A stretch of 64,000 bases of DNA from an uncultured Bacteroidota bacterium (GCA_903901055.1 CAIUPO010000072.1:1-64000); one strand, 5' to 3'; counted from the stretch's first letter, positions 34,688 through 45,361 are shown. Program-made: numbers and translations. The notes: generated from the letters alone by a model not told the origin.

Positions 34688-37030
34688 TTAAATTTCTTTC
34701 ACCGAAATATGAATATGTGCTGTCCTTCCTTTATCATCGGTGCAGGAGATTTTCAGTTTGCCATTATCGGGAGAAAAAAACACGTCTTCATCCGGTTTTG
34801 ATTTGGCAATATATTTATCGTTCACATACCAGTAAACAAAGCTAACATCATTGCCTGCACTGCATTTAAGCTTCAGTTGGTGGCTTTCATTTTTCATCAG
34901 CATATACTCGGTGCCATTCACGGGAAATTCAATGCTCAGTGTATTATCGGCTACAACCCTTGTGCAGTTGGGGTTGTGCTCGGGCACCTTCTGATAAGGG
35001 ATATGGTAAAGATTAAAATAAGCAATCATATCCGGTGCATAATTCGGATATAATTTTTCTTTATATCCTTTGGCCGGAAGGCAAGTTTCACAATAAGAAA
35101 ATTTTTCATTTTTGTCAACATAAACCATTTGCATATGGTCGCAGGTTTCGGTGGTAGAAACACCAGGTATATAATAATCCGACACCTGGTTTACGCAGTA
35201 TGTTCCCGGCAAATCGCCTGTTTCATTACATACCCATCGAATCCCAAGGCCCTTTGGAAACTTAAGCCAGTTAAAATCGTTATACACATTGAGTGAGCCG
35301 AAAATTTTTGTCATTAGCGGAACAGCGCAACTGGAGCCACTCAGTTCAGGTGCTTCAGCATCATTAAAATTCCCCACCCACACACCAACAGTATATTTAT
35401 CATTGTAACCTACACACCATCCATCGCGGTGCCCGTAAGATGTTCCGGTCTTCCATGCAATCTTCGGGAAATCCTCAGCCCCTTCAATGTTTGCAGGCAC
35501 ATCAAAGCGGAGCATTCCCGTAAGGATATGCGAAATCATAAACGAAGCATTATCCGAAAACAACTGCACAGGCTTGCCTTCCGGTTCATCTTTTGTCCAG
35601 CGCAAAGGTGCATACATTCCATTGTTGGCAAGGGCTACATAAAGTCCGGTAAGCTCATGCAGCTTAACACCGCACCCGCCTAACACAAGTGATAAGCCCA
35701 ATTTCTTTTCCTGGTTAACCAGCGAATGGCAGCCCCCTTTTTCCAATAAAGTGATGTAAGCATTCACATCCATTTCCGACAGTAATTTAACAGCCGGAAC
35801 GTTCAACGAATTAAGTAAAGCATCTTCCACCGTAACCTTTCCGCGATAGATCTGATCATAGTCATGCGGCATATAACCCGAGTAGTTGCAAGGCACATCA
35901 TACAAAACCGATTTCGGTGTAACAACACCCTGATCGAATGCCATAGCATACAAAAATGGCTTAAGCGCGCTCCCCGGCGAACGCAGTGCATTGCCACCAT
36001 CCACCTGCCCCGAGTTTTTCAAATCATCAAAATTTGCCGAGCCCACATAAGCCACTACTGCATGATCTTTATTACGAATAATAATTGCCGAGGCATTGGT
36101 AATATTCCACATGGCAAGTTTCTGCACAAAGTCTGATACTATTTGCTGGGTGCGCTTTTGCGTATTAAAATCGAGATTAGTTTGAATATAATTTTCATCC
36201 TTCAATTTTCTTGCAAGCCTGTTGCAGAGGTGTGGTGCTGTTCTTTGCACCGATCCTCTTTTTGCCACCAGCGGTTCAGTTAGCGCCTGGTCTATTTCCT
36301 GTTGCTTATAAAGATGCGCTTTGCCAAAACGAACCAGCCATTTGTTGCGCTCCTTAACAATAGTTGGGTTATTTATCCCCAGCCTGTATTTGTTCGGATT
36401 GTTAGGCACAATCATTAGTGTAGCTATTTCAGCAGGACTTAAATCAACGGGTTTTTTATTCAGGTAAATTAACGATGCAGCTTTTAATCCTTCCACATTT
36501 CCACCGTAAGGAAGTAGATTAAAATACATCTCCAGAATTTGCTCTTTGGTGTAATGCCGCTCCAGTTGCATCGCCCGGAAGATTTCCTTAAACTTATTCG
36601 CGAATGTTCTAGGCTCCGGATGCAGCATTCGCGCCACCTGCATAGAAATAGTTGAGGCACCAGACACCACATGCCTTGCGCGCAAATCCCTGAAAAAGGC
36701 TTTACATAGGGCGAATACATTAACTCCCGGATGATAATAAAAATACCTGTCTTCTTTATAAATGAACGCCTTCTTCAACCCTTCGGGAATATCTTCGCGC
36801 CGGATTTTTATCCTCCATTTCTGGTCTTTACTAAGGTAGGCTGACATCACAGTACCATCCGAAGAAACCACAACAGTGGAATAACTCAGCCTTTCCAACG
36901 ACACAGGAAAAAGTTTATCTAAAAAAAGAAAAAGAAGGTAAGAGAAAACTAAAAACGCAGTGAATACACGCAGGCTCCTTTTCAGGAACCTGCTTGTAAA
37001 CAGTTTTCTAAATCTTTCTTTAAATTTCAT
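34688..37030 (-). CDS. pbpC: Penicillin-binding protein 1C (transglycosylase/transpeptidase)
   Basis: Bifunctional murein synthase of the inner membrane, 780 residues. It has an N-terminal basic segment and one TM (about 18-38). The GT51 transglycosylase has EDRYFYYHPGV and GASTISMQVARML. The transpeptidase has Ser-x-x-Lys in PGSALKPFLY (about residue 355), SLNVP and KTGTSYGHRDG. The C-terminus carries the PBP1C-specific Ig-like domain. ATG 37030 is preferred because an upstream extension would start at a GTG inside an inverted repeat. It follows the alpha-2-macroglobulin gene, the same pairing as yfhM-pbpC in Escherichia coli. Confidence 0.92.
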   Translation of the reverse strand: MKFKERFRKLFTSRFLKRSLRVFTAFLVFSYLLFLFLDKLFPVSLERLSYSTVVVSSDGTVMSAYLSKDQKWRIKIRREDIPEGLKKAFIYKEDRYFYYHPGVNVFALCKAFFRDLRARHVVSGASTISMQVARMLHPEPRTFANKFKEIFRAMQLERHYTKEQILEMYFNLLPYGGNVEGLKAASLIYLNKKPVDLSPAEIATLMIVPNNPNKYRLGINNPTIVKERNKWLVRFGKAHLYKQQEIDQALTEPLVAKRGSVQRTAPHLCNRLARKLKDENYIQTNLDFNTQKRTQQIVSDFVQKLAMWNITNASAIIIRNKDHAVVAYVGSANFDDLKNSGQVDGGNALRSPGSALKPFLYAMAFDQGVVTPKSVLYDVPCNYSGYMPHDYDQIYRGKVTVEDALLNSLNVPAVKLLSEMDVNAYITLLEKGGCHSLVNQEKKLGLSLVLGGCGVKLHELTGLYVALANNGMYAPLRWTKDEPEGKPVQLFSDNASFMISHILTGMLRFDVPANIEGAEDFPKIAWKTGTSYGHRDGWCVGYNDKYTVGVWVGNFNDAEAPELSGSSCAVPLMTKIFGSLNVYNDFNWLKFPKGLGIRWVCNETGDLPGTYCVNQVSDYYIPGVSTTETCDHMQMVYVDKNEKFSYCETCLPAKGYKEKLYPNYAPDMIAYFNLYHIPYQKVPEHNPNCTRVVADNTLSIEFPVNGTEYMLMKNESHQLKLKCSAGNDVSFVYWYVNDKYIAKSKPDEDVFFSPDNGKLKISCTDDKGRTAHIHISVKEI

Positions 37031-37059
37031 GTTGTGCAAATATCTGCAAAAACTGATAT

Positions 37060-37111
37060 GGGCAGACCCTCGTGTCTGCACAAAGTAGAGGGCAGACACA
37101 TGGGTCTGCCC
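37060..37111. repeat. GGGCAGACCC inverted repeat
   Basis: GGGCAGACCC (37060-37069) and its exact complement GGGTCTGCCC (37102-37111), with a second partial CAGACAC pair inside. It lies between the two genes of the macroglobulin/PBP1C pair and could form a hairpin in the shared transcript. This looks like another dispersed Bacteroidota repeat. Confidence 0.6.
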
Positions 37112-37119
37112 CTAGAAAA

Positions 37120-40100
37120 TTATTGCACCTCCACATGCCCGCTGCCACTATACGAATGGTATGAACCATCATACATAGCATCTGCACCTACAGGGCCCAT
37201 TACATATTTACCTTTCGCAACAACCCTTACCAAATAATAGTAATCCATTTTGTTCGACGAAACATTGGTAAAATAAGTAACCCTGTCATCGCGGATGTCC
37301 ATGTAATCGGCTTCCGCTTTGTCTTTAATCCAGTTAAATTCCCTCTCAGGATTCAGTCGAGGATTTTCAATTTCAAAGCAGGCAGGTATAACATCGCAAA
37401 TAGCTACATTGTCAACAGTACTGTTATCCAGCGATTGAACAGTTACTTTTACAACTACCAATTCGTTTTGTTTGAATTGATTGTTTGTAATTTCTTCACC
37501 TTTCGAGTTGTAGAATGCCTTACGCACTTTCAGGTAACTATCCTCTTCCTTAAATTTATTTCCTGTCGGGATACCTTTGGTTTCGTAATAATAATAAACA
37601 AAGCCTGTGCTGCCTGTAGTGCGCAGTTCAACCTTTTTATTATTCACATCCTGCTTCACGGTATAAGTCATGTCATTCGGGCCGAGCTCTCCAACTTTAA
37701 CACCGTTAATCCATAAAGTGGCTGTTGCATTGGTTGCATTTTGAGAAAGTTTTCCAAGCGCAATAAGTGCAAAAGCCTCTTCCTGTGTAGACAGCCAGGT
37801 TTCTTTCTTCAGGTCTTCCGAGATATGCCTTGCAAGAATCGGAATCTGGGAATTGCCCGGATCTGCGCTAAGCAAGGTTGCCAATGAAATAGACTCATCA
37901 CGGATATATGAACCGAAGTTACCACCCAACGAACGTGTTGCCCTTTCTCCTTCAAATCCTGCAGGGAGCAAAGAAGAGTATGCATTCTTATCACCTGCAA
38001 GTGCATATGAAGCAGCAAGCATATAGCGGCTATCAAGTGTAAGCAGTTGCGGATTTCCTTTGAAATAGTTCATTACGGAAATATCCGCGCTACCTGATAA
38101 TGCAAGCACATAAAGCGAGTAGAATGTTTCTTCAGGTGCAACAGTCCTTGTCCTTAACACGTCATGTTCATCCCAATAGGTATAGGTCTCTTCGGCATGT
38201 TCATTCAATTGAGATTTGATGTAAGACTGCAAGTTTGCTAACACTGCCTTATCAACTTCATAGCCTGATTTCTTTGCTTCAAGCAAAAAATGGTAACCGT
38301 AAATGGAACACCACCAACTCTCGTAAGAACCACCTGGCCAGTATGACAAGCCTCCGTTGTATTGTTGCGAAGCATAAATTTTCTTAGTGGCTTCTGCAAT
38401 AATATAACTTGGATTGTAGCGCTGGTTCACATCTTTCTGACCCAACGCCTTCATTAATGAAGAGTAATAAAGCACAGGGAATGCGGTGGAAACCGTTTGC
38501 TCCATACATCCATACGGATACTCAAGCAAGTCATTCAAATGCTTTGTAAACTGCGTCAAAGGCGACTTAGTGATTGTGATATACCCTTTGGTTGTTCCGG
38601 GGATAAAGTCTGTAGAACAAGTTATCGGTGACGTTGAGCCTGCCTTCACAGCGCCGCCGTCAGCCACCTTTTCAAATGGTGTTGATGGCCTTACTGGAAG
38701 TTCTTCATGCTCGGTAAATGTTTCATGTAACGCTTTTACCGAAATACTTACTGTTCCCGCATCCAATCCAGGAAGTGCAGTAAGGTCGTAGGTTACCGTC
38801 TTTTCAGAATTAGCAGGAATATCTACTGATTGTGTGGTAGAGCCTGTAATCTTTAATGGACCACCAACAACAATACTCACATCTGCATGGGCTTTATTAG
38901 GTGTCGTGTTGCTAAGGATAACATTCAACTTGCTGTTATCATCCGGAGCCATAAAGCGAGGCAGTGATGTTGATATTACAATCGGATCGGCAACAATCAT
39001 TTTTTTCTCCTCACTTCCATATTTTGAACCTTTATAGGCCACAGCTTCTATACGCACAGTTCCCGAGAAATCCGGTATGTGGAATTTGTAAGTAACCTCG
39101 CCATTGCTGTTAGCTTTAAGTGGGCCACTCCAGTAAGCAAGCGGATGCACACGTTTCCCTTTTGCCGGAGGCAGACGGCCTGCCATTCCTTCATCACCAC
39201 CGATGCTTGAGGCGAAAGACAACTCAGGAAGAACTAGCGGATAAATGTCATAAGTTCTTACTTCCAATGCACGCATTGCATAAAAGAAATCATACGGGTC
39301 AGGAGTTTTGAAGTTTGTAATCAACAGTGTTCCTTCATCCACTGCGCCAATAGTCACTTCCGCGCCAGGCAATGTTTTCACAGTCACTGTCTGATCCATC
39401 TTAGAACGGGAGTTATCAGCCGCAATAATTTTCACATCCAGTTTATTATCGGGGTCATCCACTTTTATAGGTTGGAACCCTCTTGCAACTGTAAGCGGAA
39501 TTGAATTATCACTGAGATCACGTATCAGGGTAGCACAAACATACATACCCGGCAAATCAGCCTTCGTTATTGGTATCTTCAGGCTTGCCGCTTTATGATC
39601 GGTCTCTACATAATACTTCTCAAGCACTTCATTTTGTTCAACTGTCACCACTAATTTTCCATCAAAAGGACAAGTGAATAAAATATTTGCATCCTCGCCC
39701 GGCTTATAATTATCCTTGTCTGATTTCATCTGAATATTGCCTTCTTTTGAAACCTGGAATGAGTTATAATCCGTATTACCGGAACCATACGCATAGAAAT
39801 ATTGTTCCACATAAGTTTCGCTGTTAGCATCAGTTGAAATACGAATTTCATATTCACCTGACTCAATTGGCACGTAACTTACAAGTGTATTAGTTCCGGA
39901 AATCTCCATATTCTTGAAGAATACCGTTTTAGTACGTTCTTGTGATTCGTAACGATTGTAGGAATAGGTATGTGTAAGAACTGTTTCCCAATAATGCCTT
40001 ACAATTGAAACGTACGCATGAGATGTAATCGGATTTCCCTTTTTATCTGCAGCAGCAATACCAATGTCTAACTGCTTATTGGTATTAACCCAGGTATTGA

Positions 40101-42603
40101 AATATTTTATCCCGTAAAAAGTATTCTGGGTATATATCTTAAATTCCTCCTCCCTGTTAACAGGTCTTCCGGTTTCGTCAAAAACAGAAATGATAGTTCT
40201 GCCGTTCAGCACCCCGATGTTTTTGTTGACAGGTAACTGGAAACTTACGTCAGCATGGCCTTTATCATCTGTTGTTCCTTTATCATTAAGCTGATCGAAA
40301 CGAATGTTAGATGGCCTTACTATGTTAAAGGAGTAATCAGAAAGTTTATCGGAATGGAAATAGGCAAAATTGATATCACACGTAGCCTCATAGTTTTTAT
40401 TGGCTGCCGGCGGGCCAAAGAGCTCCATAGCCTGCACACCAATCTCCGCAATTCCACCGCTTTCAAATTCCCTTTTCGGCATTTGCAAATCCACTTTTAT
40501 ACGCTGAGGCATAAATTCCTCTACCATGAACGAATAGGAATTTAGCATCACATCATTTCCCGAATACATTTCGAGCGTATAGGAGCCTGTCATTGCGGCA
40601 GACGGAACGGAGAAATTAATGGCGCACGAGCCTTCCGCATCCAGCTTACCTTTAAGTTCTTGTAATTGTCTTCCGTTCGGCATTTTTACTTTGAACTTTA
40701 CAGGAACATCTTTCACCGCTTGCCAATCGAATGTACGCACAATCGAGTTGAAATAAAGGGTATCACCCGGGCGATAAATGTCCCTGTCGGTATATATGAA
40801 AACATCGTAAGGTACACTATGGGTACTCTTCCCGCCAACGTTAAATGAGGAAACTTCTACCCCATCATAATTAAGTTGCATAAAGTTGAAGTCTTTATCA
40901 TACTTAGCAGTTATTGCTACCACATCATATCCGGGATATTTTGTACGGTCGTAAGCAAAAGTAGCTACCCCATCGTTATCGGTTACAGCCGAATAAATAT
41001 CCTGGTTATTGTTACTGATAAAGGACACTTTCACACCCTCGAGTTTTTTAGCATTCACAAGAGAATGGCAGAATACAGTTATATTTTTTTCGCCCTTTTT
41101 CACAATCATTCCGATATCTGAAACAACAAGTAATTTCTTGTCCTGAACCCAGGGTTTCTTTTTGTCTTCAACCGAAACAAGATAAATTCCTTTGCGGGTA
41201 GCATCGTAATTCAAGTCAGAAAGATTAATATTGAGCAAAGATGTCATGCCGCTTTTTGGCAATGTGGAAGTGTTGAATTCCTTTGTTACCATTACGTCTC
41301 CATAATCCGGATTGGCTGAATACTCATAACTGGAATGGTAACCGCGATCGCTTTCATCATCTTCACCATCATCGCCACTATTGTCGTTATTGGTCTGGTC
41401 TTCATCACTACTGCTATGGTCGTAATATGACTGATAGTTTTTACCATTTCTAAGATAGAAGAGAATGTTATTCTCATACACTTTATATATGGAAAACTTC
41501 AGCTTGGGTACGCCTACAATCTGCATGGCAAGATTTCGATTACCTTGCGACGACAAGTAAATACTGTTCTTATCCTGGAAACCAATAAACGGTGGAGGGC
41601 TGCCAAAGTGAATAGTGGTATTGTAGTTAGCTTTCAATTCCTTGCCGAAAATACTTTTTAGTTTGGATGAAATTGTCAGTTCATAGTCCGTTTTGCCCGA
41701 AAAATCCCCTTTTATAAAGAAGCCATTAGACTCATTAATAATTTTAACTTTCACAGAAGGGCTAAGGGTTACAAACTGTTCTATATCATTATCGGCAAGA
41801 GGCTGTGAGGTCTGAACAGATATATACGATTCCCCATTCTGGAACACAGGCAATGCATTAATAACTTCAAACTCATCCTGAGGAGGAATTTGTGAAGTAA
41901 AATCCAATGACTTTTCGGTGACTTTTTGGCTGCCGATACATGCGAGGCCCTTGTCAACGCTTACTAATAAAGGAGTGGGATATGTAAGTCCATCAGCAGG
42001 TTTAAAAAGAAGTTTAACCTGAGCAGCATTGTCAGCAGAAACAATCTGAATTGAACCAGGGTCTACAGCATTGCCTCCTGCTGTTAATTTTAGCTTTTGC
42101 AAAACTGCTGTTGGCGATACTATATAATTAAAATCAAGGTTCACACCAACAAATATTCCCAACGCGGCATTGCCATCTTTAATTGTCCAGAAGGTTTCAA
42201 CGTTGTTTAGTTTAAGATAAGGAGTATGGAACAATATTGGCTTATCATCAATTCCAAAACTCCTTTTAGAATGGATAAGAAGTTTTTTGGTCAACACAAC
42301 CTTATAGTCTGTGTTGGGCTGGAAAGCCTGCGAAGGGGAAAATGAAAGCTGGTTTGCAGAAAGCCATTCATACACCCCTCGAACAGCAGGCTGTATCTCA
42401 AGATAAGCTGTACTATCCCATTTGTGCATGTTGGAATCAGTAACAAGGTCTTTGTTAAAAGTAAAAACAATAGCTTGCTGGGTTTGTACTTCACCGTCGG
42501 GGAAGTTAACTTCCTTAACTTGCAACTTTCCGTTAGGGTTACAACCGGTGATTAGGGCTGCAAAGAATGCAGCCGGCATAAGGAGGCGGGCGATACGTTT
42601 CAT
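37120..42603 (-). CDS. Bacterial alpha-2-macroglobulin lipoprotein with thioester
   Basis: A large (1827-residue) protease-trapping lipoprotein. The signal ends in LITGC (Cys21), giving periplasmic membrane anchoring. MG-type beta domains fill the N-terminal two thirds. The thioester motif GCMEQ lies near residue 1363 in YPYGCMEQT, followed by the helical thioester domain (for example SYWPGGSYESWW) and a C-terminal receptor-like domain. It should trap foreign proteases that breach the outer membrane while PBP1C repairs peptidoglycan. An acidic low-complexity patch near residues 405-425 (DDGEDDESD) is unusual and looks like an inserted loop. Confidence 0.9.
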   Translation of the reverse strand: MKRIARLLMPAAFFAALITGCNPNGKLQVKEVNFPDGEVQTQQAIVFTFNKDLVTDSNMHKWDSTAYLEIQPAVRGVYEWLSANQLSFSPSQAFQPNTDYKVVLTKKLLIHSKRSFGIDDKPILFHTPYLKLNNVETFWTIKDGNAALGIFVGVNLDFNYIVSPTAVLQKLKLTAGGNAVDPGSIQIVSADNAAQVKLLFKPADGLTYPTPLLVSVDKGLACIGSQKVTEKSLDFTSQIPPQDEFEVINALPVFQNGESYISVQTSQPLADNDIEQFVTLSPSVKVKIINESNGFFIKGDFSGKTDYELTISSKLKSIFGKELKANYNTTIHFGSPPPFIGFQDKNSIYLSSQGNRNLAMQIVGVPKLKFSIYKVYENNILFYLRNGKNYQSYYDHSSSDEDQTNNDNSGDDGEDDESDRGYHSSYEYSANPDYGDVMVTKEFNTSTLPKSGMTSLLNINLSDLNYDATRKGIYLVSVEDKKKPWVQDKKLLVVSDIGMIVKKGEKNITVFCHSLVNAKKLEGVKVSFISNNNQDIYSAVTDNDGVATFAYDRTKYPGYDVVAITAKYDKDFNFMQLNYDGVEVSSFNVGGKSTHSVPYDVFIYTDRDIYRPGDTLYFNSIVRTFDWQAVKDVPVKFKVKMPNGRQLQELKGKLDAEGSCAINFSVPSAAMTGSYTLEMYSGNDVMLNSYSFMVEEFMPQRIKVDLQMPKREFESGGIAEIGVQAMELFGPPAANKNYEATCDINFAYFHSDKLSDYSFNIVRPSNIRFDQLNDKGTTDDKGHADVSFQLPVNKNIGVLNGRTIISVFDETGRPVNREEEFKIYTQNTFYGIKYFNTWVNTNKQLDIGIAAADKKGNPITSHAYVSIVRHYWETVLTHTYSYNRYESQERTKTVFFKNMEISGTNTLVSYVPIESGEYEIRISTDANSETYVEQYFYAYGSGNTDYNSFQVSKEGNIQMKSDKDNYKPGEDANILFTCPFDGKLVVTVEQNEVLEKYYVETDHKAASLKIPITKADLPGMYVCATLIRDLSDNSIPLTVARGFQPIKVDDPDNKLDVKIIAADNSRSKMDQTVTVKTLPGAEVTIGAVDEGTLLITNFKTPDPYDFFYAMRALEVRTYDIYPLVLPELSFASSIGGDEGMAGRLPPAKGKRVHPLAYWSGPLKANSNGEVTYKFHIPDFSGTVRIEAVAYKGSKYGSEEKKMIVADPIVISTSLPRFMAPDDNSKLNVILSNTTPNKAHADVSIVVGGPLKITGSTTQSVDIPANSEKTVTYDLTALPGLDAGTVSISVKALHETFTEHEELPVRPSTPFEKVADGGAVKAGSTSPITCSTDFIPGTTKGYITITKSPLTQFTKHLNDLLEYPYGCMEQTVSTAFPVLYYSSLMKALGQKDVNQRYNPSYIIAEATKKIYASQQYNGGLSYWPGGSYESWWCSIYGYHFLLEAKKSGYEVDKAVLANLQSYIKSQLNEHAEETYTYWDEHDVLRTRTVAPEETFYSLYVLALSGSADISVMNYFKGNPQLLTLDSRYMLAASYALAGDKNAYSSLLPAGFEGERATRSLGGNFGSYIRDESISLATLLSADPGNSQIPILARHISEDLKKETWLSTQEEAFALIALGKLSQNATNATATLWINGVKVGELGPNDMTYTVKQDVNNKKVELRTTGSTGFVYYYYETKGIPTGNKFKEEDSYLKVRKAFYNSKGEEITNNQFKQNELVVVKVTVQSLDNSTVDNVAICDVIPACFEIENPRLNPEREFNWIKDKAEADYMDIRDDRVTYFTNVSSNKMDYYYLVRVVAKGKYVMGPVGADAMYDGSYHSYSGSGHVEVQ

Positions 42604-42729
42604 GTGGGATGGTTAATTTGGAAGAATTTGAGAGCATAAAAATATGGATTTTATAATCACATGGCCACATTTTTTGAGACTTTTATTTTTTAATTTTGTA
42701 CTTAAATTTTGTTAACGGTATAAAGCAAT
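42604..42729. other. Divergent promoter region between macroglobulin and PPK2 genes
   Basis: A 126-bp AT-rich spacer. On the plus strand TAAATTTTG near 42703-42711 approximates the -7 consensus with one extra T. No other element is clear. Confidence 0.3.
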
Positions 42730-43461
42730 ATGATTAAATTAACTACATTACCTACCCACCCTGATAAAAGTTTCGACAAAAAAAGCTCGGAAACTGAACT
42801 GGAGAGCCTGAAAGAGGATATGTTTAAACTGCAAAATTTATTATTTGCAGAAAAGAAACACAGCATACTTATTATTTTACAAGGGATGGATGGCTCAGGC
42901 AAAGACGGAACCATAAGACATGTATTCTCTTCCATGAATCCGATGGGGGTTAACGTAAAAGCATTTAAGGCACCTACGGAAGAAGAAAGAGAACATGACT
43001 TTCTATGGAGAGTTCACCCGCAGGCTCCGGCCAAAGGCATGATTCAGATTTTTAACCGCTCTTATTATGAAGATATTTTAGTGCCGACTATACATAAAAC
43101 TATAAACAAAAAAAAGCTTGAAAGGCGTTATGATATCATCAACAGTTTTGAACAAAACCTGGCCGATTCCGGCACTATTATTCTGAAATTTTTTCTTCAT
43201 ATTTCTAAAGAAGAGCAAACAAAACGCATTAAGGAGAGGCTTGACGTTCCGCATAAAAAATGGAAATATGACCCGGCAGATAGCGCTGAAGCCATGCACT
43301 GGAAAGGATTTATGAAACTTTATGAAAAAATATTTGAGCGTTGTGATAAATGCTTTCCATGGCAAATAGTGCCCGCAGACCACAAATGGTACAGGAATTT
43401 AATTATAGCAAGGGAGATAGTAAAAACAATGAAAGGGCTAAAAATGAAATATCCGGAATAG
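42730..43461 (+). CDS. Polyphosphate kinase 2 family protein
   Basis: A 243-residue PPK2 enzyme transferring phosphate between polyphosphate and nucleoside mono- or diphosphates. It has the P-loop QGMDGSGKDG (51-60), the lid/Walker B region FNRSYYEDIL (about 105-114), and the conserved ERCDKCFPWQIVPADHKWYRN near the C-terminus. The length fits single-domain PPK2. Whether it prefers AMP or ADP/GDP (class) cannot be read reliably. It stands first in a plus-strand pair with the DUF4010 gene. Confidence 0.88.
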   Translation: MIKLTTLPTHPDKSFDKKSSETELESLKEDMFKLQNLLFAEKKHSILIILQGMDGSGKDGTIRHVFSSMNPMGVNVKAFKAPTEEEREHDFLWRVHPQAPAKGMIQIFNRSYYEDILVPTIHKTINKKKLERRYDIINSFEQNLADSGTIILKFFLHISKEEQTKRIKERLDVPHKKWKYDPADSAEAMHWKGFMKLYEKIFERCDKCFPWQIVPADHKWYRNLIIAREIVKTMKGLKMKYPE

Positions 43462-43500
43462 TAAATAGCTATTAGTTATCAATTAATGGCTAATAGCTTA
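43462..43500. repeat. AATAGCTATTAG microrepeat, copy 1
   Basis: Units of GCTAATAG and its complement begin directly after the PPK2 stop. The same words recur at 57913-57940 in the oxidase operon. Confidence 0.5.
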
Positions 43501-43525
43501 ATTTAGCATCTTATTTATAAAGGCT

Positions 43526-44800
43526 ATGAACACCGAATTTATAAAAGATATACCACCCGACCTTATCAACTTTTTGTTGGTGGTTATTTTTTCATTATTC
43601 ATAGGGTTGGAACAACGCAGGCACTATATAAACGAGGCCGTGGAAACTGTTTTCGGGACCGACCGCACATTTACCTTCATTGGTATTTTAGGTTTCATCC
43701 TATATATTATCAGCCCGCACGACTTGTTACCCTTTATCATTGGTGGCGCAATAATCGGGGGATTGTTAGGTATCTTTTATTTCCAAAAAATCAAAGTCCA
43801 GCAAAAGTTTGGAATGACCTCCCTCGCGACGGCTCTGATTACTTACACACTCGCACCACTGGTTTATACACAGCCAAAGTGGATGGTTCTATTGATTGTA
43901 GTAACGGTTCTTATTCTTTCGGAAATAAAAGAGACACTTTTAAATTTTTCCAAAAAGTTTGACAATACAGAATTCCTCACCCTCGGCAAATTCCTGGTGA
44001 TTGCCGGGGTTATTCTTCCACTGCTTCCTACAGAACCCATCTCTGCTACACTTAATTTCTCGCCTTATAAATTCTGGCTCGCCATTGTTGTTGTTTCAAG
44101 TATTTCTTATGTAAGTTATCTTCTTCGGAAATTTGTTTTTCCGAACACCGGAATATTATTGACAGGCATATTGGGTGGGCTTTACAGTAGCACAGCAACG
44201 ACTGTAATTCTTGCCCGGAAAAGCAAAGAAAACGTTTCGGGCAACCGGATTATTGCCGCCATTTTTCTTGCTCTAACAATGATGTATTTACGAATATTTA
44301 TCCTTGCTGCTTTTTTCAATATGGAGGTTGCTATAAAGCTTATTCCATACTTCGCTGTTTTAATTCTTTTGAGCACTTTGATAGCTGTTTATTTCAGTGT
44401 TATCCGTAAGGCCAGTGTTGTTACCACCAATGAAATAGTTGCACCGGAAAGCCATACAAATCCACTGGAGTTCAAGACTGCAGTTTTGTTTGGAGGGCTT
44501 TTTATTTTATTTGCTGTTGTCACCAGTTATGTGGTGGGCCATTATGGCGCGGGAGGTGCTAAAAATCTCGCTTTTGTAGTTGGCGTTACCGATATAGACC
44601 CTTTTATCATCAACCTTTTTCAGGGCAAATGGAATTTGGATGCAGGTATAATTTCAATGGCAGTATTAAATGCTATCACCAGCAACAACGTATTGAAAAT
44701 GTTTTATGCCCTTTCACTTTCCAACAAATCATTGCGGAAGGAAATCTTTATTAGTTTTATGATACTGATTGTAGCTGGTGTAGTGGCGGTGCTTATTTAA
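43526..44800 (+). CDS. MgtC/SapB-domain, DUF4010 membrane protein
   Basis: A 424-residue membrane protein with about twelve hydrophobic segments. The N-terminal quarter has the MgtC-like start LINFLLVVIFSLFIGLEQRR and RTFTFIGILGFILY. The second part is the DUF4010 region with GLYSSTATTVILARKS and a final LNAITSNNVLK..YA element. Its function is unknown; MgtC relatives act in magnesium and phosphate stress. It lies 64 bp after PPK2 and may share its transcript. Confidence 0.8.
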   Translation: MNTEFIKDIPPDLINFLLVVIFSLFIGLEQRRHYINEAVETVFGTDRTFTFIGILGFILYIISPHDLLPFIIGGAIIGGLLGIFYFQKIKVQQKFGMTSLATALITYTLAPLVYTQPKWMVLLIVVTVLILSEIKETLLNFSKKFDNTEFLTLGKFLVIAGVILPLLPTEPISATLNFSPYKFWLAIVVVSSISYVSYLLRKFVFPNTGILLTGILGGLYSSTATTVILARKSKENVSGNRIIAAIFLALTMMYLRIFILAAFFNMEVAIKLIPYFAVLILLSTLIAVYFSVIRKASVVTTNEIVAPESHTNPLEFKTAVLFGGLFILFAVVTSYVVGHYGAGGAKNLAFVVGVTDIDPFIINLFQGKWNLDAGIISMAVLNAITSNNVLKMFYALSLSNKSLRKEIFISFMILIVAGVVAVLI

Positions 44801-44821
44801 TTGAAGCAATTTAGAGCCTAT

Positions 44822-44888
44822 ACCTCCATAGGAGGTAAATAGTAATAGAAGACACGCAGCTCAAGATTTTAGAGCTCCGTAGGAGCGA
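44822..44888. repeat. REP-like palindromes left of the transposase
   Basis: Two short palindromes: ACCTCCATAGGAGGT (44822-44836) and, inside AGCTCCGTAGGAGCGA (44873-44888), CTCCGTAGGAG. The second is the exact inverse of the element at 45362-45377 on the other side of the transposase gene. Confidence 0.7.
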
Positions 44889-44890
44889 CA

Positions 44891-45355
44891 TTATCCTTCA
44901 ATCCACTTAAAAACATATTTTTCATTAAATTCTATTTTGTAAGATTTTAATAATTTTATGTATTCCTCTTTAAAGGATGTTTTCTTATGGTGCATATCCT
45001 GATTATCTATATATGCAATTACTTTATCTATTTGCGATTGCGAACAAGAAAATGCTCCAAACCCCTCTTGCCATTGAAATTTACCAATCACCAATTTATT
45101 TGAATTTATCCACTTTGAAGAACTTGCTTTAATATCTCTCATCAAATCAGAGAGCATGGTATCTGGTTTAATGCTTAATAAAACATGAACATGGTCAGGC
45201 ATTCCATTTATTGCATATACCTTCTCATTATTTCCTTTTACAATACCGCAAATATATTTGTATAGTTCATCTTTAAATTTACTATTAATTAAATTCTCTC
45301 TACCCTTTATAGCAAATACCACATGAATATATATTTGTGAAAATGTATTTGGCAT
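44891..45355 (-). CDS. REP-associated tyrosine (IS200-like, Y1) transposase
   Basis: A 154-residue HUH single-strand DNA transposase. It has an N-terminal strand QIYIHVVFAIKGR, HUH motif DHVHVLL (His55, His57), core WQEGFGAFSCSQ, and catalytic Tyr115 in KVIAYIDNQDMHHKK with the following helix. It is bounded by exactly inverted REP-like palindromes within 2 and 6 bp of the gene. Such domesticated RAYT proteins mobilise or maintain REP repeats rather than moving as a full IS. It looks intact. Confidence 0.85.
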   Translation of the reverse strand: MPNTFSQIYIHVVFAIKGRENLINSKFKDELYKYICGIVKGNNEKVYAINGMPDHVHVLLSIKPDTMLSDLMRDIKASSSKWINSNKLVIGKFQWQEGFGAFSCSQSQIDKVIAYIDNQDMHHKKTSFKEEYIKLLKSYKIEFNEKYVFKWIEG

Positions 45356-45361
45356 TTTATA

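Noticed and set aside
34407-34691. 94-codon plus-strand frame after a good -7 box.
   Set aside because: The frame is made largely of CCTGTTA repeats, shows no domain or signal character and overlaps the end of pbpC.
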